Assembly: GCA_950022655.1 (NCBI GenBank)
Contig: OX465583.1
Location: 13,167,298-13,231,297 of the forward strand
Reading direction: 5' to 3'
From: Alentia gelatinosa
Taxonomy: Eukaryota > Annelida > Polychaeta > Phyllodocida > Polynoidae
Length of the DNA: 64,000 bases
Shown here: positions 55,900 to 64,000 of the stretch, piece by piece
How positions within the stretch are numbered: position 1 is the first letter of the stretch
Layout: the number at the start of each line of letters is the position of its first letter
Translations under genes and position numbers: made by a program
Notes under the pieces: model-generated
What the model was told of the DNA's origin: nothing
What the model saw: the letters and a program-made list of their open reading frames with translations, nothing else
The model's database searches: none

Positions 55900-56680
55900 T
55901 CCAACAGAGAGACCTATAGAGCATGTTGTCTGACACCCCAATTTTGAGAGGATAATACTAATGAGAAATGAAATGAGAAATTAGTTTTTCTTTATTGTGA
56001 GATGTTGACCAATATCTCCACTGTGATACCTGAAAGTTTCAATACAATGAGATTATCCATTCTGATATTAAAACATTGTGATTCCATGATGATATTTTTC
56101 AAAAAAATGGGCTGTTGGACAACACACCTGTTAAAAGATGTATAGAATAAATAATAATCATAATAGAATAACAAATACCCCTGTATATGTTAAGTATTCC
56201 TACCACTTATAAATACCCAGTTTGCTTTTTTCCTAAATAAAAAAATGTACTTCTTGTGGTTAAAAAACTGAAGATATGTTGTCCGACACCCCGGGGTGTC
56301 GGACAACACGCTCTGATATAAGTCATGAATTTGGGGTTGTTTCTTATCAATAATTGAGTGGTTTGCTATCAAAAACGAAGATTTCTATCATTTTATTAAG
56401 AATATAAAGGATTATAGATACAAATATAATTTTGTCTATTGTTCTGAGTGATTTAAAAAACGTGTTGCCCGACACCCCTCGTGTTGTCCGACACCCCTGT
56501 GTGGCCCAACACCTAAATATGCTCATAGCTTTTGTTTCATGTCTAATATGTGATAGGGGTGTTTTGGGTCAAATATAACATATGTCATCATATAACATCA
56601 GTTTTTCTCAAATTATAATCTTTTATAACGTTTCTTGAAATTTCAAATATTTTAGGGGGTTGGACAACATGCAGTATTAT
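55900..56680. repeat. Cluster of TGTTGTCCGACACCCC motifs including a 32-bp palindrome
   Basis: The motif or close variants occur at about 55925 (+), 56112 (-), 56277 (+), 56293 (-), 56463 (+), 56481 (+), 56502 (+) and 56658 (-) in otherwise very AT-rich sequence. The two at 56277-56308 are perfect inverted copies that abut with no spacer. Groups are spaced roughly 170-190 bp. No coding gene explains this. The ORFs at 55676-55933 and 56588-56881 have no domain. Confidence 0.7.
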
Positions 56681-56889
56681 ACACAATTTCAAAAGGCTCT
56701 CAAATCTGAACCATTTGTCTGATCTTTTTGGAATAATGTTTTTCTGAAAGGCACTTGGTAGGAGACTAATATGAAATATAAAAAGAAGTATTATTCTAAA
56801 ATTATTTTTTGAGTGTCTGATCCCAGGAAGAAAGCGTAATATAGCAGGTTTAAAAAATCCGACCCTATTACGTGATAACAAACTTTAAT

Positions 56890-57202
56890 TTTGAGATTTA
56901 ACCATTAATTGCCCGTCCTCTAGCAGGACAAACTGCCACTAGCACCCGTCCTTACGGGAGTTGCTTCTAGTTTTATATTACTACATACAAAAATAGTTTT
57001 GCACCATTCCCCTTGTCTCCGCGGAGAGGGTTACCATGACTACTTACCCTGCAGCCCCAACAGCTTAGACTTATTCATTCGGTACCCTACTGATATTCTA
57101 CCTCATATTTCTACAGCCAGTTCTCCAGGGTTCCACATTAGAAGCTTTTCTTTTGGTGATGGGGAGTACCTCTGTAACCAACGAGTATAGAGTATTTCTC
57201 TT
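56890..57202. other. No gene recognised
   Basis: No domain-bearing ORF. A short inverted pair CGTCCTCTAGCAGGAC / CCGTCCTTACGGGAG lies near 56914-56960. Confidence 0.4.
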
Positions 57203-57505
57203 TATCCTACCCCTAATATAAAATCCCATAGCCTTAACATTGGGTTTCTGTATGCCACGCTGACTGGCATACAGAGTTTTATATGCCACTAGTGGCATAC
57301 AGCATTGTTATCACGTAATATTCCAAAATCGAGGAGATAGGGTAGGATAAAATCAAAACCTGATTCGTTTCAATCATGGCCACCGCATTCCACTCCTGAA
57401 GTTTTGGCTCCGGACTTCACTCAGCTTCGGCTCATGAAGTCACTTTGCCAAACTCCAGTCGTGGAATACGGTGGACAAGATTAAACCTCATCCAGTTTTA
57501 CGATA
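57203..57505. mobile_element. Repeat family K, copy 3
   Basis: Starts ATCCTACCCCTAATATAAAA and carries ATGCCACGCTGACTGGCATA and CTCAGCTTCGGCTCATGAAG. It closely matches 24483-24785. Confidence 0.65.
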
Positions 57506-58820
57506 ATATTCGTTGCTGTAACGGAATACGAGTCTTTTGAAAGGGAATACGTGGCTGAAAAAGGATAACGCAACCTAAATAAGTAATAAGAGCCTCCAGA
57601 GGTTACTAAACTCCCTATTATCGCCCCGGGTAAGGCAAAGTTCTGCACCCAATTAACTAGCCACGCTACGACAACATGAACCACAGTTTTCTGATTTATG
57701 ATTGGAGAAACTGAATATATTTTCGGATTTCCATGTAGAAATAGCTGAAATTTCCATTTCTGGCATCAGAATTTCAATTTGAAGATTTCTGAAAGCCATT
57801 AAACTGCATTAATTCTGGGTTACGGGTAAAGGGTCTATCACCATACAACGTCGGTAACCAGCGAAAACCGGAACTTGTGAATAGACTGAATTCTGGGATA
57901 CCTCATTAGGGTCTTATAGAGTCTGTGGGCAACCCCACATCCCAGAAGGGGTGTTTTAGCAAAACCGACTCGATATTATCTCACATCCTGTGGCCTAACA
58001 TACATGAGTAGAACGGAGGAGCGTTTAGAGGTGTTTTGGTGTGTTTAGAGTTTTTTGTATATTCTCTATTTAATCTGCAAGGGCGTCGGTGCATTACCGG
58101 TATGACTTACCCTCTCAGCTTGAAGTTACATTTAATTATAAAAATAATCATGACAAAAGGTACAAGGTTTGTTCCTCTTTCAGCAGAGGAATTTAACCAA
58201 AACATATTTGGTCTTCCAGTCTCTGAATTATGGAATAGTCAATCATGTGCATACTAAGATGAGATGTCGTATCCAATAGATACTTTTCTGGGTTTGCGGT
58301 CCACATAAAATGTTTTGGATAATGAGATATAGTTAGGCGATGGATTCACTTGGTTCAGTTCTTTAGTGGTATAAGTCCTTTTATAGTTTTAGGAGCCATG
58401 CATTATATAGCTCTCCTAGATGTACCTCGTTCTTTGAACTCGGCACATCTAAACTCACCAAAACAACTCGGAACAGATTTCAGTCAGGCACCCTAACCCT
58501 GTCTCCATATATTACCTCCCAGTTCATATGAAGGACAAACTGTAAGTAATAATGCTACTTGTCTATAGATCTATTTCTAATGGATCAATGTCACCGAAAA
58601 AAATGGATGAGGTTTATATAAACATTATGATGCGGTGAGTTATTTGTATGAGAATATTGACATTATGTGCTATGGTTAGAGCCAGCTTAACCATTATCGG
58701 GTGGGCAGGTTGGTGTGTAGCAGTAGCTGCAGGCCTGAGGAAACCCAGTATATCACCGAGGAGCCAGAATGAAGGCATTCACTAAGTTCTGACCTGGAAA
58801 AATACGTCACCATTGGAATG
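57506..58820. other. No gene recognised
   Basis: Short ORFs only. AACAACTCGGAACAGATTTCA near 58458, with the following GGCACCCTAACCCTGTCTCC, is shared with about 16700-16750, a dispersed repeat. Confidence 0.35.
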
Positions 58821-58824
58821 AATA

Positions 58825-59372
58825 TGTAGCGTATCCCCTAGTCGCTGAAAGTGTCTTACCAATTTCTGTGATCTACAGCCGACCAGGGGTTCCGAGATTC
58901 AGTCGCTACCCTGTACTTACCATGCCAGTATAGGTGGGTTCGGCTTTACCCGCTGGAAAGGGCAGGGAGATGCAGAATCTACTACCTACCGCTTAACTAC
59001 GAAGACAAAACCAGACTCCGGACTGTTTCAGTGTACCAAGTTTTATTCAGGTACTTCCTTTACAATCTGTTGGTGCTTCAGGGCACCAACTAGCGCGGGA
59101 AGAGATTCGGGTCTCTTCAACGTTGAAAGGTGTCCAACACAACCTTACCAACACGTGAGGCTCCAGGCGTTCACTCTGTAGAAAGGCACCGCGAGAAGTC
59201 CTGTCAACCCGCCGTGGACTCAGCCTTATATAGTGACTGAGTTACGTAATGCAGGTGACCCCGTAGCATCTACATACCACGGGTCCACCGGCCTTACTGC
59301 ACGGCAGGGATCGGCACTCGCGCCACCTAGCGTGAAATGAAACAACGCTGCTTGACTACCATGACCCCTACA
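58825..59372 (-). mobile_element. Solo LTR of an LTR retrotransposon
   Basis: The ends are TGTAG and CTACA, with AATA repeated on both sides (58821-58824 and 59373-59376). On the minus strand the segment has TATATAAG (59225-59232) and, further on, AATAAA (59042-59047), in promoter-then-poly(A) order. No internal region or second LTR lies nearby, so the element was probably reduced by recombination between its LTRs. 548 bp. Confidence 0.65.
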
Positions 59373-59376
59373 AATA

Positions 59377-60860
59377 CATTTTTTTTCAACTAAGACATTT
59401 ACCGAAACCTCAATAAAACAAAATAATTATAAACATGATAGTACATTGACTTCTACACATGTTTCCATATTTGATATATCTTATTTGGGGTTTCCTGTAT
59501 TTATTTTAAAAAAATAGAATTTTCATGAATCCCTCAAGGCTTTCTTACTCTTGCTCTCTGAAGCATTTTCGCTTTTTTTTTTACTAATCTTATCAAAACC
59601 CATGTCATTTTCTCCAGGGGTGAGAGTGTATAATATTAGTTCAGTCCTCCAATGCTAAATACAGGCTTCCCAGTACCCCGCTTTATCAATATAAGTTTTA
59701 TTCATAGGTTTTGAAAATCAAAATATAGGTTTTTACAGGTTCTTCCAAGGCCAAAGACATAGGCTACTATACATTGCATAACGAACAGGATCGGGCATAC
59801 TCTTGGGCTGTGAAAAAAGGCCTATTCTCTGGTGACTTCTAGTTCAAAATACAAATGTACCCTAAAAAAATGCCTGACAAGGGATCAGTCCACCATCTTG
59901 CTGGTAACAACAAAGCGCTGTCAGAGTGTAAAATAGTGAAAACTGTACTAATCGACGATTTTGACAATTTGTTGACATCGTATTAAAAGTCTAAACTTGG
60001 GCCATCACACGATCGTTTAATCTGAATGAGCCAGGGAAGTCAGATTTTCAGAACTCAACACACTCACACACTAAATAGTACCATAAATGAACAAATGAAT
60101 GGGCTTAGCATTACATAGGTGCTTCAACAGAATGGCAGCCCCCATGCCCTCAAATGGTAAATGTAGAGCCACCGACTTCCGTGCTGGATCGGAGAAGTAC
60201 GGATTATAATATTCTCACCCCTGGTATTCTTTCCCCTGAACTGCACTTGATCCATAGCCACTGAAAATAAGCCATGGCGTTTTGGTCGCAGAGTACTCCA
60301 GTGAGGCAAAGCTGAGTGAGATTATGGAACAAACCAAAATGAATGGCATATTTTCAGTATCTATGGATCTCGATGTATTTCCTTATTATTAGTCTCTCCA
60401 AACAAGTGCTTTGCTTCAGATTACGTGGTAATGACTGACTATAAACGTAACTTAAGATTAAGTCGTAGGTTTTTTAAATGAAACAAGTTCATACAAAAAC
60501 ATCAGACTAAAAGTTATTCTCATACAATAAATACAGATAAAAGAACAAAATATTTTGATACTTTTTATTTGACAAAATATCTTATAAACAAATCCCTTCC
60601 ACCATCTGGTTGGAATCCTCATTAAATTTCTAAAAAATATAGAATAGGATTGCATCAAATGCTGATTTTCTTCTCAGGACCTTTCAACAATACAGGAGAA
60701 GCTTGCGTTCGAAGATATACGGTATGTAACATACTATTACAAAACATCACAAAATTTCATATGATTGCTTATATGGCATGAGTTGTCTTTGCGGCATGAT
60801 ATCACGAAGCAGAGCTGAGTGATATCTGTAGCAGAAGACAACAAATGGCATAGAAACAAT
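59377..60860. other. No gene recognised; dispersed repeat pieces
   Basis: About 59690-59760 is the inverse of the AAAACCTATA repeat at 11334-11370. Around 60190-60330 lies a piece with the GAGGCAAAGCTGAGTGAG core. No coding domain. Confidence 0.35.
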
Positions 60861-60864
60861 TATA

Positions 60865-61020
60865 TGAAATTGAGTGATGTTTAGATTTTATCCTACGCTG
60901 TTACATGTTTCTAACTTTATATGTCACCAGTGGCATATAAATATTTTACGCCATAACAGTGGCATACAGTCACACCATGTTAAGTCTATGGAGATTTATA
61001 TGAAGGGTAGGATAATGCAC
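60865..61020. mobile_element. Half copy of the 29174-29590 element
   Basis: GAAATTGAGTGATGTTTAGA, TATGTCACCAGTGGCATATA and ACCATGTTAAGTCTATGGAG are shared. Confidence 0.55.
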
Positions 61021-64000
61021 AGTATGCCATACCAATAATTCATTTTAACATGTACACACAAGCACATATATAACAGGCCTCTCTCTACATGCATGTTCAC
61101 TTTGCACAAACCTAGCTTTAAATATCTTTCTGTATTTGGTTTGGGGGCATTGTGTCATGTGACCTACCGATGCATGCAGGGTATTGAAAGATTGTAACTG
61201 ACATAGAATGCACAGTGGCGACATGTACAGACAGATGGTGAAACAGACCCTGAGTGAGTGGAGCCGGCAAGCTGATGGAAAATAGGCGACCAGGAAACAA
61301 ATATATATTTTTTATAATCCTACACAAAAAGTCAATTATCACAAGTTTCATGACCATACACTGCTCTTCCCGAGCATGGATCAAGTTTTCTCCTAGCAGC
61401 TTTGTGGGGAGGAATTCAGGACTGAGCTACAAAAGTGAACATTTTTGCTATCTTTTTATAAGAACATTTATTAGTTCCTCCATTTTTCTTCTTCAGGTGG
61501 ACATGGATGTATTTATTGATTGATATACAGTGGTAGACAGTGATGGAAACTTAATTACTGAATTACTATCAGCATGTGTGGGGGAAAAAAAATGCGCGAG
61601 GATGGAAATGGTTGTTTTTGGAGCAATTATAAAGTAATGTGATGTGTGATGACTGAAAGATGAAACCCTTGTCGAAGAATGTGTATATCTTTATTTTCAT
61701 TCCCTCATCACTTTCTTATCCCAGTACCCTCAATCTTTAATTAATATTACCAGCAGATGTTTTGGGAAACAGGGAATCCTTCTCGGCTTCAGGCATATCT
61801 AACTAGAATCAAGGCTTTGGTACAGAGATATATATTGACAGGATAACATAGTCACAGAAGAGTAAGTAAGTATACACATTAACAGTACAATACCAACAGG
61901 GTTAAGATTTAAGCTGATTGCATAAAGAAGTGACATCCTTATATTCGATAATGTAAGGATCCAGATACAAGAATCCTATTGGAATTAAGACACCATGTCA
62001 ACCAATCTCAGTCTTTGCTTTAACACATAACAAAAGAACCGATATCAGGGTAGGCAATTTTACAGAACCTACACCATTTCTTGTTTTTCCTGCTTTTAAA
62101 AGACTTGCTCAACACAATCTCTCATTCAGATTACTTGTGTCATCCCAACCTTTTTTGCATACAAAGCCAGGTAATACCTAACAGGTGATGTTCAAGCAGA
62201 ATACATCCTAATGTGCATACCCTATAGCAGTAATGATATAACAGAATGAACATACAAACCTTAGTATATTGTTATTCAAGTTACATTTGACTTTAACTGT
62301 GAGGCAGCCACAGGGATTATTTCTATACTACTCCTGCATTCTGGTTGTTCACATACCGGGTACCAAATTCAAAATTTGAGATGTTACTTTCTATCAGAAT
62401 TGGCAAGTAGCCTCTTTCGTAATGTTTCTTTTGTGTTTTGCCATTAGGCTGCGACTCAGTCCTATTATTTTAAAAACATACCTGTGATGATTCAATGTGC
62501 ATAATAATTAGAAACTTTGATATTTATTTCTTCAATCTGTTTTGCATTCTCAAAAAGAAAAGCAGTAAAGTAAGAATGCGTTGGTCCATGTAAGAGTGAA
62601 GAAGTCAGATATTAATGCCTTCTTTCTGAGTAAAATTGATGGCATTTTCACTGAAACTCTTCATCAAAACATCCACTTCTGGTCTTACAGAATACTGAGC
62701 GCCTTATCTGACACTGCACCGGGAGGTCAAATAAACTACACTAGCCTACTACAAACATATAGGAATACATCTAAATATTCTCCCAGGTTTATAAAAAATC
62801 CAACATCACCCTGTGTACCTGTTTTTCATTTTATTCCACCTGTAAGGTTGCATTGCATCTCTCAAGAACTATAAAGACATGGATGCATGGAAGAAAATCT
62901 TTAAGAAAAATCTACTCAAACTGAAAATTTATGAACATAGATGGATGCTGTTAATTTGACTACTGAGAATACTACATTTCAAGACACAGGTGGTCTACTA
63001 TCATGGGCTGCTGCACATGAGGGCACTTTTGCCACACAGCACAGTGACTACTGATATGTGTCAGGCCATTGGCCATTATGCTCCGTGGTTTTCTTCACAG
63101 GTTATGTACATATTTACAACGTCAAAGACGATCAGTACCCCAAGTTTCCCTCTCTTTGCTGGACCATGATAACAGGAGATACCGTAAGTACAAGCAAAGA
63201 GCTGCCTCGGTAGAAAAACACAGCAGTGCACTAGAAACAATGCCAATATAAACTCTTCAGTATGCCTATGGTCCTAGTAATTCCTTTATGAATACTTTTA
63301 CCCCCACAAATCCAATGGATCTGACCTACCCTGCTCCCCACAAAGAAAATAAATGACTGGGACCAGCCAGTTGGGGATATTCTTGTCAGATATGACGCTG
63401 CATTGTTCATAGTCTTGGTAATAGGTTTTAACCTTGCATTGATTAAGGTTATTTCAAATGTTCAAAAAGTGCTCATCTATTTCAGGAATTGTTATGGTTT
63501 TACCTGATGTTAATCACAAGAATGCTGGAGTTTTGTCTATTTCCTCAAGGAGCTTAACATGGAAGGCAAAGATGCGGCATTAACAATCACTACATTTAAC
63601 AATGTTTGTTTCTAGATATGCCTAAAAGAATGGGTCGTTAATGTTGAATCTTGTAAATAGATACGTGGAGGTTGGTACAAGCCGGACTGGTGCAAGTGTG
63701 TCCTGAATGAAACATGATGGTAGAGTAATGAGATGGCAGATAGGTTGCACATTAAAGGGCTGGTTTCATCAGCATGATGGACTTGTTGTATTAGACCTTG
63801 GTATTTCTTGTTATATCTTCCAATATCGCGATATGCCTTACCTCCTTTGCCATGATACGATGGGCACAATGGTGTGTGTATGTTTTCATGATAATGTGGA
63901 TATGTATTTGTGCTCCACCACTGCGACACCTCATGATTTATTGCCTGATATACTGTGATCTATTGCGACAAGAATTGTGAAGGTGCTTAATCGTACCAAT
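61021..64000. other. No gene or repeat recognised
   Basis: About 3 kb of AT-rich, non-repetitive-looking sequence with short ORFs and no recognisable domains. It could be intron or intergenic DNA of a neighbouring gene beyond the window. Confidence 0.4.

Noticed and set aside
61118..63958. Several ORFs of 60-105 codons near the right edge
   Set aside because: No recognisable domain, splice context or codon bias. Treated as chance frames.

Overview
This is AT-rich eukaryotic nuclear DNA, most likely from a marine invertebrate and probably a mollusc. The reasons are a spliced gene with long introns, an animal-type beta-tubulin, a FkbM-type methyltransferase gene of a kind common in molluscs, a Ngaro/DIRS-type tyrosine-recombinase retrotransposon, and very dense small inverted-repeat transposons. 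The species cannot be fixed from the sequence. No operons, CRISPR arrays, rRNA or convincing tRNA genes were seen.

Host genes are sparse. Two exons of one plus-strand FkbM-like methyltransferase gene lie at 26566-26760 and 41780-42175. They are separated by an intron of about 15.0 kb, and any 5' exons were not found. Inside that intron, on the opposite strand, sits a complete single-exon beta-tubulin gene (34753-36090) with its own TATA box and polyadenylation signal.

The rest is mobile-element sediment. 1-26.5 kb holds foldback elements, Tc1/mariner-like, EnSpm-like, PIF/Harbinger-like and piggyBac-like MITEs, SINE-like pieces and two 5'-truncated LINE copies, one with an intact 18-bp target-site duplication. 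The intron (26.8-41.8 kb) holds inverted-repeat elements, an 18-copy 49-bp minisatellite grown from a transposon end, and a large compound microsatellite. 42-52 kb contains a three-layer nest: an EnSpm-like element (45924-51978) was split by a pogo/Tigger-like MITE (45954-46630), and a nearly intact Ngaro-like retrotransposon (46691-51549) landed in the TA run beside it. That retrotransposon has gag, RT-RNase H and tyrosine-recombinase frames and A1...B1-A2-B2 split direct repeats. 52-59.4 kb holds a TIR element with an unidentified ORF, a tandem series of one MITE family, a 71-bp tandem repeat, a cluster of an unexplained 16-bp palindromic motif, and a solo LTR. From about 61.0 to 64.0 kb nothing was recognised.

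The points most worth follow-up are the antisense nested tubulin gene, the single in-frame UAG between gag and pol of a young Ngaro-like element, its insertion into a TA microsatellite with matching junction bases, the motif cluster at 55.9-56.7 kb, and the two minisatellites derived from transposon ends.
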